Source of the DNA: Sipunculus nudus
Lineage: Eukaryota > Annelida > Sipuncula > Golfingiida > Sipunculidae
Length of the DNA stretch: 64,000 nucleotides
Assembly: GCA_026874595.1 (NCBI GenBank)
Contig: CM049320.1
Location: 34,880,214-34,944,213 of the forward strand
Reading direction: 5' to 3'
The number at the start of each line of letters is the position of its first letter. Within the stretch, counting starts at the first letter, position 1. This document shows positions 46,902 through 60,244 of this stretch, in pieces. The notes beneath the pieces are model-generated. The model was not told the origin of the DNA and did no database searches. It worked only from the letters and a program-made list of their open reading frames with translations. Both the position numbers and the translations under genes were made by a program.

Positions 46902-47214
46902 AATCTCCGGACGGCCAATGCCCCAACCCTCCGTTATGAAAGGGGAAATAATTCCTATAAAATATTTTATAATTTTCTTGGAATCAACCATATATAAAAA
47001 TTATATACATTTATTATACAAATCTAACCTGCTCAATTTTTTTCCTTTACTATTCATAATTGATATTGGATTTAAACATCGACTGACATTTTAGGAAATC
47101 AATGAAGCAAATGATAGAAACAATGCCCGAAATTTTCAGAAGATGGGAAGATGTTTGGTTGAAAGATTATTGAGAAAAATATTAACTGATTTACAAAAGG
47201 ATCTTGAAATTGAA

Positions 47215-47515
47215 AAAAAAATCATGCAATATCTTTTGAAAAGTGAGGGTTTCCATGTTTCCCTGCCCCTAATATAGAAGTTCAATGCTTATGAGATAAA
47301 CAGGCACCCTATCCACCAGCACGACGATTATTTTAGGATCGGCTGGCCAGTGCCCAATATTAGCCTATTCGATTGGTTATGTCAGCGAGCTTGGTCTTCA
47401 GCTCTGCTGGATTCAGTTATTGACTGAGTGGAGTAGAAGGAGGCGTTGGTATTTTACGCGGGACGTTGACAGTCTCCGGCAGCATATGTATTATTGAATT
47501 ATATATCTAATTAAG
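47215..47515 (+). promoter_or_regulatory. Unit B promoter and noncoding first exon
   Basis: Aligns with unit A 17655-17963 and unit C. It has the inverted CCAAT (GATTGGTT) near 47371, TCAGTT at 47413 and a donor TAAG|GTAAGT at 47515/47516. The A copy's TATTTAAG is here ATTTTAGG, so no TATA box is evident. Confidence 0.55.
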
Positions 47516-49349
47516 GTAAGTTATTTATTAATTAAACAAAATACATGATATTTACATTGTACTTATATTTTGTTCGACAAGTAACATTCATACTCTATTT
47601 GATAGGAAATTCAGGGTCGTCCGCTGGCTCTGTTTGGAAGGTTTAATAGGTCCCTCGTATTTGCACTGTCATTAAAACATGGCAAGATGATTTTTACATG
47701 GATTATGTTCATCTCAACATTTTGTTCATTTAAATTTGGTTAATAATCTGATTTCGTTAGATCCAGTAAACAGAAATCACAGACACATTCATTCATAGAC
47801 CTTTTTTCGGGGGAGGGCATGCTCCTCAGTTTTTTTAAAAGGAATGAACGAAATCTCCTTTGTCCCTTCATTTTTTTCACTTTAAAAGGAATTATTTTCA
47901 ACATCTCAACTGGGAACAAGATTATACCAAACTATGAAGCTCGCCATAACACATCAGCTCATCTACTTATTGATACCTGGTTATTTAGCTATGTGTTTGT
48001 TTGTGTGAAAAAATTATGAAAACGTAAGGCCACTAAAACTGTTCTTTGGACTCGCCGCTCCATTTTGTGTCGATTTTGTTTTGGCAAAAGAGGATTCGGT
48101 ACTGTTTCCAAATGATGTTACTGCTTCGATTGCTTAAAGGAATTGTTAGGAAGGTATGGAAAATGAAAAAAAAATTTAGGCATATTACTTACACCATTTC
48201 AGGCATTTAAAAAAACATTTCCTGGCAAGCTTCAAAATGCAAAGAATTATGTATCGTCCCGAGAGTCCGAAGGGCAATCATTTGTGTTTGGTCTGAAGAA
48301 TTTATTCCCAAGTGTATAAAAAGGCCATGTAGGTTATTTTAGGTCACATCGCTCCACCCCTTAATAACTCAACACCCACCATCATTTACATTCTCAAACA
48401 AACCTTTAGTCGGGTATTTGGATGATAAAGTGGAAATATATGCGCTCAGAAAAAGTTTGGATAAAATCTCAGAACGGGAAGAAATTGTAGCAATCTCACC
48501 AACTAGTGTTTCTCGAAAATGCCTAACAAAGGTTTTTTTTCAATTAGGACCAGGCTTCAAGATGAATGTGTGAATATCGTAATGAAAGGAATTCCTGTCA
48601 TACATTTACTCGTCAATTGTTTTGGGGCTGCTAGTTGAGCGAACTGTAGCAATAGACCAGTTGGCCATTATATGCATTCCAGTTTCTGCGGGGGCATCCT
48701 TATTTCTTTGTTTAGCTCCTGGATAGCGAGAGACGGTGGCAGTCGTTGAATGCCCCAGGGATCATCAATTAAATTAATTATGACAAAGAGTACAAGTTGA
48801 TTCATCCCGGATGAAGTAAAATCGAATGCAAATTGTAATAGCTTCCGGCTAGCGACTATAAGCTTATCCTCGTGTCTGTTTGTTTGTTTTGTCAAACATG
48901 GCGGAAGACAAAGTCTTCATACTTTGTCACAATTTATACATTTATTTTCATCCAGATTTCATAATTAGACCTTCAGGCAGCACGGGTGTTCAACAAGGGA
49001 CCTCCCACTCCGGTTATTGCCTTATACACTGAGTATCGTTTTGTCTTTTTTTAGGACAAAGGACTTTAAGGTACAAGGTGTGTTCGAGTAAGGACCACCA
49101 ACAACAGTCTTTTTGACTAAATATCGTCTACCTTTGGTAGCACATTAGCACCAGCGGTATTCAAACAACCGATTTACAATCAAGTCTTTAACAACTTATA
49201 ATTATCCTTCCCGAGAGAGATATGCTTAATGTTTACTCTTACTAATTAGAAGTATCTCATAGGATATTTTACGGGTATTCCCTTTGAAATCTAGATGACG
49301 GGAAATCGATATGTTCTTAACGGAAGACGTTTGTAATTTTTTTTTACAG
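47516..49349 (+). other. Unit B leader intron
   Basis: 1.8 kb, alignable with both ends of the unit A leader intron. No gene was seen. It lacks the block of about 4.5 kb found in A. Confidence 0.6.
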
Positions 49350-49448
49350 ATTCATGTTGTGAATGAAGCAAGGACAGACCGACTAAAATGATCACCATTT
49401 CACACAGGCACCTTATTTTGGTCGGTGCGTTTATCCTTCAATGTAAAG
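49350..49448 (+). CDS. Unit B leader exon 2 with start codon and signal peptide
   Basis: Acceptor TTTTTTACAG, ATG at 49388, donor AAAG|GTAAAT. The leader has a two-codon uORF (ATG TTG TGA) and a seven-codon uORF that stops just before the main ATG. Confidence 0.82.
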
Positions 49449-52400
49449 GTAAATTATTGGGTAATTTGTTTTTTAATGACCCTATCAGTTTTTGCTCTCC
49501 ATCTCAGGACCTGTGTCCACATGTTTTGTTTGGTCATCACTTCTAAAACCATTCATGTGTTATAACAACCGTACCACATTTTTATACCAAATGTTGCACC
49601 CAAAAATTGGTTCAGGTACAGATAAGAAAAAAAATCATACTTAGATAAAGCAAACTCAAGACGTAATTTTTAGAGATAATCACTGAGAAATATGTATACT
49701 GGGTATACTTCATACAATACTGCAGATATTGATGATGCTGTCAGTGCTGTTGTCGTTGGCTCACCAGGTCACTTAAATTCATTGGGACTTTCATATGAAT
49801 GACTTTGAAGATACAGCATGCAAAACAAATAATCCTATGGTTTGAATCTATTTCTAGATTACATCTGAAATTAATATAGTGTCATTTGAATCAATGCAAA
49901 CAATTTTTGTGAAAGCAAAATGCAAACATACATGCACGAAAATGTATCCTTTGCCAAATTTTGTTTGCCATTGTGAGCAGATATATTCAAGAGAAACATC
50001 AGCAATTCAGTATTAATATCTTCTCGTATAATTTATAGATAGCTTTATCAGGGTATGTCTTTCTTTTTCTTTTCCAGGTGATAAGAATAGTGTAATACTG
50101 GTTCAAGGGCCACTTAGCGGAACCAATGATGACGACCCATCTATGGTCACGTGTCCTATAGGATACGTTTCCAGAGTGTGCTACTGCGACATCTTGACCA
50201 ACTGTGACGGGGCTTTTTTTGAAGATAACACTGATCCACTTCAGTGCATAGCCAGAAATTCTTACCTACGAAACGGTGTAAAGGTAATAAATGTAAACAA
50301 ATGAGAGTGCAAGTGTTGTAATCAGTCTGTCTGTTTGTCTGTTTGTATCTATGTCAGGATGTATTACCAGGTAAGGCCATCTTCCAATAAATCATACACA
50401 AAGTAGCCAGGTACTCTTACAGGTTAACCGGTTTCGGAATTCTGGTTTTAAAATTCAAATAATATATCATATAATAAAATATATTAAACTGTAGTCTAGG
50501 CACCCTTCCGTCAGAGGTCGTTTTTACTCAAAACCAAGCTTTTGTATTAAAATAATGTGGGACGACCAGGACTACTTGTCTCAAGTGTCAACATTTTAAA
50601 TAAAAATTGTTAACATATCAAAGAAACACCTTCTGTTTACATTTTTCATGTACATTCGAACAAAATAAGTTATTCCGTAATGTGCTCACCACAAATAACA
50701 CCCATGTTTATGTAATATTCCAAGAATATTTTTGTCCCGGCGGGGCATATCGGGATTTTTATCTTCTCTGGGTAACACCTATAAGGCTTAAATAAAAAAA
50801 AAATAAAAAAAAAGGTTTGGTTCTCATGCACTTTTTTTAGTTAATCAATGCGGGCGGGCGGATTTTTTATTTTTAATTTTTTGGTATGTTTCGATACAAA
50901 TGTTAAATGATAAGGGAAAGGCATGATTATAACTTGTTATAAAAATTGTTTAATTTTGCTAGACAAGTAAAAGCACTAAATAACAAAGGAAATTGTTTGA
51001 TTTTATCCTCTTGAAAGAAATGTCCGAGCGGCTGCAGTTCAAAATTGGTAAGTTTCTATTGAAAATCAAAATAAAACTTTTTGATGCGGGGGTTTCAAAT
51101 TGATGCGGGCAGTGCCTGAGGACCATACCTTTTATTTTTGGTCTAACCACACGCCTATAGTGTTACAAATCTACAATCCGATTTGTTCGCCGTTTCAAGC
51201 TCTGAACAGAGTCTTATCGATCAAAATTTGTTTCAACTGGTTTATTTGTTTTTAAAGCATTGTCCTTTGCAACTATTAAGATTGATGCCAAATCATTTAT
51301 TACCAAAGCTTAACCTGAAGAAAAAGATACTGCTTGTTTAAATATTTACAAAGATATTTTTGCGTCCTTGTTTTGAGCTATTGTGTAATTATCATCCTTA
51401 AACTGTACCAACATGTTTTAAACATGTGTGTGCATATTGTTCGAACGTATGCTAAGTAAATTGTCCATGTAATTATTTAACAATACATACTAAAAGAACA
51501 CAAAGAAAAACCCTACGTCAGACGTGTAGATATACAGTTAAAACCCTACGTAGCGGACAGTCAGGGGACCGGAAGATATATACAACATAGCGGGATGTCT
51601 GCCCCGGAGGATTCGTTCGGTCCTGTAGCAGCCAGATTACCGAGATCAAGAGGAGAGACGCAACATCCATAAAAAACTGCATTAATATTTTTGTTGTATT
51701 TATGAGGCCCTCGAAGCATGAATTATTAATTGTGTTATTAGCATTATATGTTTTAGAATGTATCCTAACATTTACTGACAGCGGAAGGATATACTCTCTA
51801 TCCGTGTTTCGTATGGACGCATGTCCCATATGTCCGTGAAAATTCTTAATTCTGTGTGTAAATATATGTAATAGGTTTTATAGTAAAAACTATAAAATAA
51901 ACATGATCGCCTGAACAACATGACGGCCATGTTTATAGTAAAACTGACCATGATTCTGTTATTCTGTTTTTCAACAGGCTTCATTGTATTGTGAACTGGA
52001 GAGGGTTGACAACCAAAAGTATATTCAAGTTAAATCTCCAGAATACTCAGAATATCCGTCAGTATCCTGTCCTGCCGGAACTATATTTGTCAGCTGTAGC
52101 CTTGGATCAGAGTAAGTTATATATACTAACAACACAGGCGCCTGAATCCCTCTTGGTACAAATACTTGCTTAAACAGTTCTCAATCTACCTTATCAACAT
52201 TCGTTTACCTTCTACTTATAATATATAGCGTTAATTAGGTTTATACGGCTTTACAATGTCTACAAGTCTTATTTATACATATTTATACATAAAAAGGTCA
52301 AAGGGCCGTCATCTTTCCTTGCAACATAATTAGTTGTCATTGTTTTACTGACAGCAAAATATATAGAAATCACAATTGTGCGAGCCTAATCAGAATATTT

Positions 52401-55400
52401 CATATCATTCTGTGCGTATATAATAAATGAATGCAACGCAGTTGCAAACGATGATTCCGACCTTGTGCCTTTCTATATATAGAATTTACAGGCAAGCAGT
52501 CTTTTCTGCTTTGCATTTAGTATGGTAGGGGAATGTTTATAAAATTAACTGAAAACAATCGGTATTTCTACCAAGAGCGATTCAAGCGCCTCTGCTTACT
52601 AATACGTTACTGGTTGTCACCAGATTTTATGACAGAGAAGGTCTGCTTTATAGTAAACTAACAGGTATCAAATCAGTGGTTACATTATTTAAATAAAAGT
52701 AGTTAATTCTATATGATTTAACTGTTAAAATGTATTTATTTTGTCAACGTCTTCTCTTTCCAATAGTTTTGGATACGTCTGTTTAAAGAAGTCTTGAGAT
52801 TAAAATGCCGCCGGCGCCCTCGATCTGGTGTGTTTCCATAGCTATTTATTTACTGGATACCATCCAAAGAGGAACGTTAAGAGATTTAATTTCGGGCATG
52901 ATTATCGGCCTAATGAAAGCAATATTAATATGTTTTATGTTATTACTCATATTATGTTAAGGATGTTATCATTAGAATTACTAGCGTAATAAGCCTACCC
53001 ATAATTTGGATCTGGGTTTAGAGTGTTTACGTTAATCCTACGACATTGTCCGGATGAAATTCTATCTATAGAGAGATCGGTGGCAAGGGGAAGTGTATCG
53101 GTATAGTTTAAAGTGGTATAACGCTAATTTTGTACCACGCCCAAATCCCGAAATTATAGGAGATTCAGGAACGCCACTATGCACATCAATTCTGAGATAC
53201 CACTCTTTTTTTTTCAGGTGGATGGGGCTTCATCGGATGAATTATACTGTGAATAACGGCTCGTGTTCCCCAGAGAGATACAAGACAGGGGCTCGTTTCA
53301 AGATCCAAGTTCACTGTCAATGTAGGTATAGTCACAATCTATATCTAGGAGGCAGTACCAAAGCGCGTGTATATCTCCGCCAACGTCTGCATCCACACCC
53401 AGGTGTTTCGATTCATGTCCTCCTAATCCACAAATATTCACAGAAAATCATTGAAAACAAACCTTATTTAAAACAATAAAACATGCCATCCACAAAAGTG
53501 TAATGTATAATAATTCATAACATTCTGAGGTTTTGTGTTTGTTAATTCCCCTTGCCACAAATCCTTTGGGTCCAAGGTTTGCAGGTAATAAAGGACATAC
53601 ATTTGCCTCCGCTATGAGGTTGTTCCTTTATCTTCGTTCTTTCGTGTATTCACGTGTGTTTATATTTTATTCACAATATAACTCACGCAATCATAATCAA
53701 AATCTCACGAAGTTTCAGTGTATTTCGGGGATGGTCCAATGCAGGATCGATTTGATTATGGATCCGGCACATGATCCGGATTCAGTAACGCCATCAAAGA
53801 ATAGCCTCTAATGTACAGTCATTTATGGATGAATTAACATGGGAATATGGGTCGATTAAGCACACGCACGTTTTTGGGAGAATCCTCCTATAGGCGTAGG
53901 CGGAGGCTGCTTGCATTCGTTACAATGCAGTCACAATGTAGTCATTTTTTCAAGTGTGGCCTATAAGCGGGTCGTGACTTTTTTACCCACTACAGTGGAT
54001 ATTATGTATTCGTCTGATGTGTTGAAAAATGTATCATATTATAAGCCATATCCTCCTGGACTAATTATAATTCATCGATATGTTTGGAGAAATATATAAA
54101 ACTAGGAATATCCACTCACCCCCCCCCCCCCTCTTCGCGCACAATACACACACACGAACGGAGATGAGAGTTAGGTGTCTCCTACAAATTTCGTATTGGA
54201 ATATAATGCGATATTTGGTAGTGTATTGCGATACGTATTGCGATATTTTCATTTAATGAAATTTAAAGGAGATTAATGTGTTTTCTGTATTATATATAAT
54301 ATATATGTATATTCATATTATTGATATTATTATTACTAACAATTGTTTATCATATTAAATATAATGACATCAAAAAAATTTATTGAGATCAGTTTATTTC
54401 AAACACGAAATATGGTGACATTACTTACTAATGTACTGATGACAATGCCCAAAGAACCATTTAAATCGTCCTCTTTAAGCCTTTTTTTAAATATTTTGTT
54501 TGCTGTAGGTAACCTCTTCCCTTTTATAATGCTACTTTAACTACGTTTATGTATATCTGCTGAATTCCATTCGGATTTCTGACTACGCATCAGGGCAGTA
54601 TCACACGCTTCCTCTTATTTTATATCCTGGCGTCTACCAGGCCCGGTGAATGCTGCACCTTTGGGCCCTAGGTGCGTTATAGTCCCTATTGCTGGGCCAT
54701 ACCACCGAGGAACACTCAAAAGGCACATTCGTTCGTCGATGAAACATGGCCGTTAGGCACGGCCTTCCCATTTAGCCTGCAGAGCGCTCACCCTGGGTTG
54801 GGGCCGACCGTGAAACGGCTAAGATTTTAAATCACGATCGCCCGGCTTTGAGTCCTGTGCTCTACCCCTGAGTCACAAAAGCCGGTTCTTTAGGCCTTAC
54901 ATATGCAAATAACTTGGCAATTGGAGAATTCTGGACTCTGAATTAGCACAAAGCTGGATAGATTGTGGTATGAACAATTACAGCAGTGTATACCGAATCG
55001 CATGGCTGTCGTTCTTAAACAATAATACAGGATAGATGACACTTGTTCTTCCTGCAGTCATCATAAGATGTGAGCATCTTTTGTTTATTTTCAGGTCATT
55101 AGGACCAGGGTGTTCTTACCACTTTGCCAGAAAGTATGCAAAAATTATGTAAAATCAATACCTGAAGAGACGTCACGGACCCATTAACCCATGCCGGTTC
55201 TGCTGTCCAGCAGTCGATTTTATAACGACATCCGATTCATTTGCGTAGGGAAATTCAACGAAAGCATATCGACCCGAACAGGCCGGTTTCAAGTCTCTCT
55301 GTGTCGCTGTTTATATTCCTCTCATCTGATTATTATATACATGTTAATTTTTTCAGTAAAATATTGCGGGGACCCCGGCGACGTTCAATTCGCTACGAAA

Positions 55401-58053
55401 ACAGGGGAATATTATTACCAAGACGAAATCGAGTACGTATGTTTTGCGAGGTACCATATTTACCCGCCAGGTGGTATAACAAGGACGGCCCTGCGTTGTG
55501 AAGCGGATGGGACGTGGTCAAGTACCCTTCCAGTTTGTAAAGGTAACATGGGAAAGCTTTACTTGTATTGCGATAGGGCTTGGTGGAACAGTTTGCCTAA
55601 AACATATATCAATCTCAGTCTCTTCAGGCTTATAAAGGTTGGATCCTAAGGCACATTTTTGAACATCAGTGCTGGCAGAATGGCATTTTTTACAATTTTT
55701 ATTCAATATTTAATATAAAGATTTCATATGATCAGTGTAAAACATGGTAGAAATATAAATGCTTTACTGAACAGGTAATGTCACATAAGCCAAATGAACT
55801 TTTATCCAATTTGTTTTTGTTATTTTAAAGGAAATGTCTGAGCGGTTGGAGCTCAAAATCATTAATTTTACTGAAGATGAACAAAAAATGAGTCTAAGGG
55901 TAAAATTCGACGCACGTAGTGAATGAAAAAAGAACCCTGTTTACCCTAATAAATTTGAAGTTGCGATGAATATACTTAATTTTTAGCCTTTATCATTCAA
56001 ATAAAATACGATTTTGTTTGGAACACTCTACTAACCAATCTTAAATCCCTTAAAATGTTGATTCCGATGGGTCCGTTTGAAAGGTGGTCTACAGTAGTTT
56101 GGTTTACTTTAGTCCGGTTAACGATAAACCAGGTTTCAGGGAGTACAGAGCATTCATGAACTCATGTTTTACTGAATAGGCCGAGTTGCAATTTACGATT
56201 TTTTTTTAATTATATATGATATACCAATCAATAAACACAGCGGACTAATACACATAAACACAACACCTTCGTCTTAGCAAATAGACACATGCTAAGATGA
56301 ATTGGTTTCTCCCTTACAAACATAATCAGACTGAATCAAATGTAAAACCAAACTTAAATTAGCAAGAATTGTTAAGTCAAGACTTTATTTTTGTCGAATT
56401 TATTTAATGAAGTAAATATCTGATAGCTATTTAAAATACAGCTCTCTTGGTGCCAAACGTATGCCGGTTAGTCAGCCAGTGATTTATCTGTCAGATTAAT
56501 ACTCGTATGCTAAGTTACGAAATCAGAACCGCTTACCAAAGATTCCTGATGCACGGGCAAGGAATGGGGCATGCAGAATGGGGAATGCCGGAAGCGTGTT
56601 GAGAGATTTCATAGAAACCGGCACGGCAACATGCATATTTTCCTTGCCACTTTCCGGAATCGGCACAATCATGATATGACGGATCCGCGAATATTGAATC
56701 TCACTATTATTAATAATAGTATATATCGTTTTATCCGCACTTCACATGCCGGGTCCGCATTCAGTGCATATGAATTCTTAGCTTTACAAAATGATATGTG
56801 TGCCAGCAATTCAAAATCAGAATTAGATCAACATATGAATATTAATAAACCTACTGGACTTGAGGTTGCACCAAATCGTTAAATTTTATCATCTCTGACG
56901 CTTCTTAATACATATATATATATACGTTAAATAATATAATATAAATACCCTCATACATATACCCTCAAATATTGGTAACCTTATTTTCGCGTCTAAAGAA
57001 GCAAATATTGTGCCCAGACTTATGAGGCAGTCTGTCCCCCTCAACAAGAGCGCTTGAGCTCTATCTTTAAATTTCTTTCTTTAGCTTTAGCCGACCTGAT
57101 GCCGTAAAACCCGTTTTGCAACTTGCGACACTGAAAGACATAAAATTTGGACATCGCCCCCATCAGCTGATCAGATATCGTTACAGCATCGATACAGGGG
57201 CAGCTGACCATATCGATACGATATCAGATTTTGTATCGTGGCATAACCGTGCACAGATTTGACGTTACAATCTTAATTTTTATCATATTCTTGACGAAAA
57301 CATAAGATAGGGATACTATTCTTTTCGAAATTTTTTAATATGTCTCATTGCCTTCAGGTGCGCTGTCACGTACTTTGCAGCAGAACGATCGTTAGCTATA
57401 TTTGTGTACATACTAACAAATCTACCATATGCGAGAAAAATACAGTTGTAACTTAGCCAATGAGTCAATAACCCTACATATTTTAATGGATATTAACGTT
57501 GGATTGTGAGTTCACATGTATTTCCTTGCGTCAATTCTTCACTAAATGTCTTAAATGTTGATATTATCGGTTGATTACTACGGTATAACAACATTTTGAA
57601 ATTATCGGTTGTTTACTATGGTATTAGTGTAATAGGATCGATGCAATTCCTTGTTTAATGTAATAAGACTCAAGTGGGCCTAAATCTACAATACATGCTA
57701 ACTGGGTCATATATTCACGGCTAAGATAATCATGTTTATTTATTTATTTCAGCTTTTCTGTTTTTTTTTATCTTTTAGAAATGACTGAAATTGGGCATTC
57801 TTCATACGGTGGGCTTTGGCAATTACGGATCAAATGGAAACTGGTCACCGGAAGCGAAACTACGTCAGAAACGGTGTCATCTATATCTAAGTGCGCGCTT
57901 GCGTGCCTGTCCCGGCCGGGGTGTCTTAGTTTTACATACGTTATTTCAAGTCAGACATGTATGAAACACTCAGAAATATTCACAATGTCTGGAAATACTT
58001 TCAAAGAAGTAACTGATGCCGTATACTACGAGTTAATCCCAGACGTATCATAA
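49388..58053 (+). CDS. Unit B gene: secreted protein with two Cys-rich modules, Sushi and PAN, 321 aa
   Basis: Tandem paralogue of unit A. Coding exons 49388-49448, 50078-50283, 51978-52111, 53218-53321, 55357-55542 and 57779-58053 have the same phases (1, 0, 2, 1, 1). They have identical lengths except for one extra codon (Ser) before the stop. All coding frames are open, so both copies look functional. The Sushi domain keeps all four Cys. Module 2 has a second sequon (NGS) besides NYT. Introns are mostly shorter than in A, and intron 4 carries a SINE-like insertion. Regulation probably follows the shared CCAAT-type promoter. Function is inferred as extracellular binding. Confidence 0.87.
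50078..50283 (+). CDS. Unit B coding exon 2: Cys-rich module 1
   Basis: 206 bases, acceptor TTTTCCAG, donor AAAG|GTAATA. Same six-Cys layout as A, with one residue changed about every three or four. Confidence 0.9.
50284..51977 (+). other. Unit B intron 2
   Basis: 1.7 kb, alignable with A at both ends. No recognisable element. Confidence 0.55.
51978..52111 (+). CDS. Unit B coding exon 3: end of module 1, start of module 2
   Basis: 134 bases, acceptor TCAACAG, donor CAGA|GTAAGT. Shares SLYCELER and CPAGTIFVSC with A. Confidence 0.9.
52112..53217 (+). other. Unit B intron 3
   Basis: 1.1 kb. Corresponds to the first part of A intron 3 and lacks the extra 1.6 kb. Confidence 0.55.
53218..53321 (+). 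CDS. Unit B coding exon 4: rest of module 2
   Basis: 104 bases, acceptor TTTTTTTTCAG, donor CAAT|GTAGGT. Encodes LHRMNYTVNNGSC and IQVHC. Confidence 0.9.
53322..55356 (+). other. Unit B intron 4
   Basis: 2.0 kb. Contains a 13-base poly-C run (54119-54131) and the SINE-like block at 54560-54900. Its 3' third (from about 55.09 kb) matches A. Confidence 0.55.
54560..54900 (-). mobile_element. tRNA-derived SINE-like insertion
   Basis: GC-rich block in an AT-rich intron, absent from unit A. Read on the minus strand, its head (GACTCAGGGGTAGAGCACAG, near 54875-54855) resembles the A box region of a tRNA gene. A weak B-box-like stretch follows about 30 bases later. No intact cloverleaf was found, so it is not a tRNA gene. 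Family unknown to me. Confidence 0.5.
55357..55542 (+). CDS. Unit B coding exon 5: complete Sushi domain
   Basis: 186 bases, acceptor TTTTTTCAG, donor AAAG|GTAACA. Four Cys present, including PVC at the end. About 87% identical to A, the best-conserved exon. Confidence 0.92.
55543..57778 (+). other. Unit B intron 5
   Basis: 2.2 kb. Ends match A; the A satellite is missing here at about 55.97 kb. No gene was recognised, and an ORF at 56571-56882 has no domain. Confidence 0.55.
57779..58053 (+). CDS. Unit B coding exon 6: PAN/Apple domain and stop
   Basis: 275 bases, acceptor ATCTTTTAG. Keeps C-x3-C-x5-C, SFTY and TCMKHSE. About 73% identical to A. Confidence 0.92.
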
Positions 58054-58932
58054 TAGTGGTCTTCAGATACCGCTGTATGCCTACACTGGAAGATGAAAAA
58101 AAACTGTTCACTAATAGTAGAGCTTTTTATTTTGTAAAGTCGAGCTTGGTGTAAAATGATTTGGGATTAATTGTTGATTCCTGTTTTACCGCGGTCTAAA
58201 AGTGGCGCCGACTATTGGAAGAAGATTGTATTTATCAAAACTAATTGGAGCATTTGATAAAATGGTCTCTTACCCATGCTAATTACAAGAGAGCCTGTTG
58301 CTAGAGAATGAGACCATGACTCTGGTGGGTCAGACGTATTGATTTATCATATTCGACAAAGTTTTTGTGCCTCTTTGTATATTTAGCTTGTGGCCTACAA
58401 ATAAGTCGTCAACCAATTGGGGTTCTTGTGTTTGTTTGTCACCAGGTTTTTCCTGAAAAAAATTGAATTGGAACCTGCTGTTTGTGAACTTTCGGCATGG
58501 ATTCCTTGCTTGAATCAAAGGAGCTTCATTTTTTTTTAAGTTTCTTTATCAATTGTGTCGTAAATAACATACCGGATGGGGTGGCCAAATTTCCGAAGCA
58601 GTAATTGTACATGACCGGACACCAGCAATATGGAAGATATTTCGGTTATACAGATTCTGAACGATCAAGTTTAACGGCTTTATCGCATCTTTGATACACA
58701 TATTTTTAAACACACACAAACACACACATATATACAAGGAGAGAAAAAGACAGAGAGAGAGAGAAACAGAAAAGAACAGAGATTATTCAGTATTAATGCC
58801 TGAGGAAGAGAGATTGAATACAAATTAAATAAAAATAAACAATGCTAATGAATACAAACAAAATCACTACGTGTATTCTTATACCTTTTCAATCATGTTG
58901 CCAGGAGTGAGTTTAAATGAAATAATGATAAT

Positions 58933-58938
58933 AATAAA
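58933..58938 (+). terminator. Candidate polyadenylation signal of unit B
   Basis: AATAAA about 880 bases past the stop. The base positions used in A read AATGAA... here, and this signal lies a few bases further on. Confidence 0.33.
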
Positions 58939-60019
58939 AAAATCAAAGATAACACTTGGGCAATGGGCTATGACACTGAGCTGAATTTTACAGTAAAGGT
59001 CACTGTTACCTATTTGTTGATGTCCATGAAAAAATACAGAAAACCTGTCCGCATGTAAAATCTCAAGTTCTCATGTTTAGAATTTTTGTTTAGATGGGTC
59101 AGACTTCTGGGTTTCTGCAACATTAAATGTCTGTCATATTTCAGGCTCAACATTATCATAACACATTCAACGAGGACATCGGGCAATCAGACAAGCGAGA
59201 GTTTGGCAAATGACGTTTTGCAACTAATGACCTTTCAACTTCCATATATATGCCAACAACTACCTTCATTTACATGGCATTTAAGTTGGTTCTCGTGGGA
59301 ACATGTACCATATTCATTAAAAGCTTATAGATTAACAATGTAATGCATCCCTCACAGAAATTCATTCTGAGCATGGAGTGTCTAGTGTTCATTAACATGT
59401 ACACAGGAAGCGAGAAACCATATTAATCCTACAGATAAGACAGGTTATTAGCTGGCTTTAAAATAATGGATAACGCTCTTAACTGTGATGCTGGAATGGC
59501 CCAGCTGTTGGATTGCCATGTACTGAAATAAAATATACTTGTATATAATGGAAGGATACGCGGCTGGATTGTTAATTTGGTAGTTAATGCTTTTAGCACG
59601 GTATACAGGGTTTAGTGCAAATTCTTGCTTTCGGAAACAATTTACCAGAAAGTACGTGCACATGCTTGTACATTTCCATGATAGGATTACCTATAGCAAT
59701 AGGAAGACAAGGCAATGTAAACAGAATGTCAGAGTCATCCGGACTTATCACGTGAACCCGTAATACGTCACTTTGTTAAGGACTCCATGGTACAGTATAT
59801 TTAAGATTGGGAACTAACAGGTACAACAAAGGCTAGTATGTTATCCTGTTTCAAACCCATGTTTGATGAAAATATGATTTATAAATCTGCGTGATGGTAT
59901 ACTTGTTGATGAAAATCTTTATTGATTGTCACGTTATGGTAGGATGGCTGCAAAAATAAATGGCCTTGTTACAGAGGAGCTGCTGATATAAACATGCACA
60001 GCAGGCTTATTAAGACATT

Positions 60020-60170
60020 TATGGTGCGTCTTGAATTGCAGAGGCATTCCACAATTTAATCAGCCTCAAATGAGCCGATAAAAACAGTCCGAACTATAAA
60101 ACATAAAAAATAAGCCATAGAAAGTCCCTACACGTATTTTAATTTACCTGTTTTAGAGATATGGGCTATG

Positions 60171-60244
<74 letters not shown>

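Larger units (their letters stand above)
43666..47214. other. Unit A 3' flank, duplicated downstream of unit B
   Basis: 43.82-46.6 kb aligns with 59.27-62.8 kb, sharing for example TTCATTAAAAGCTTATAG and GCTGAAGCCCG. (TA)n tracts are at 44850-44892 and 46832-46900. No gene was recognised. The region is probably the spacer of the tandem unit. Confidence 0.6.

Noticed and set aside
54780-54900. tRNA gene
   Set aside because: Only A-box-like sequence is clear; no intact cloverleaf or standard B box, so a tRNA-derived SINE fits better.
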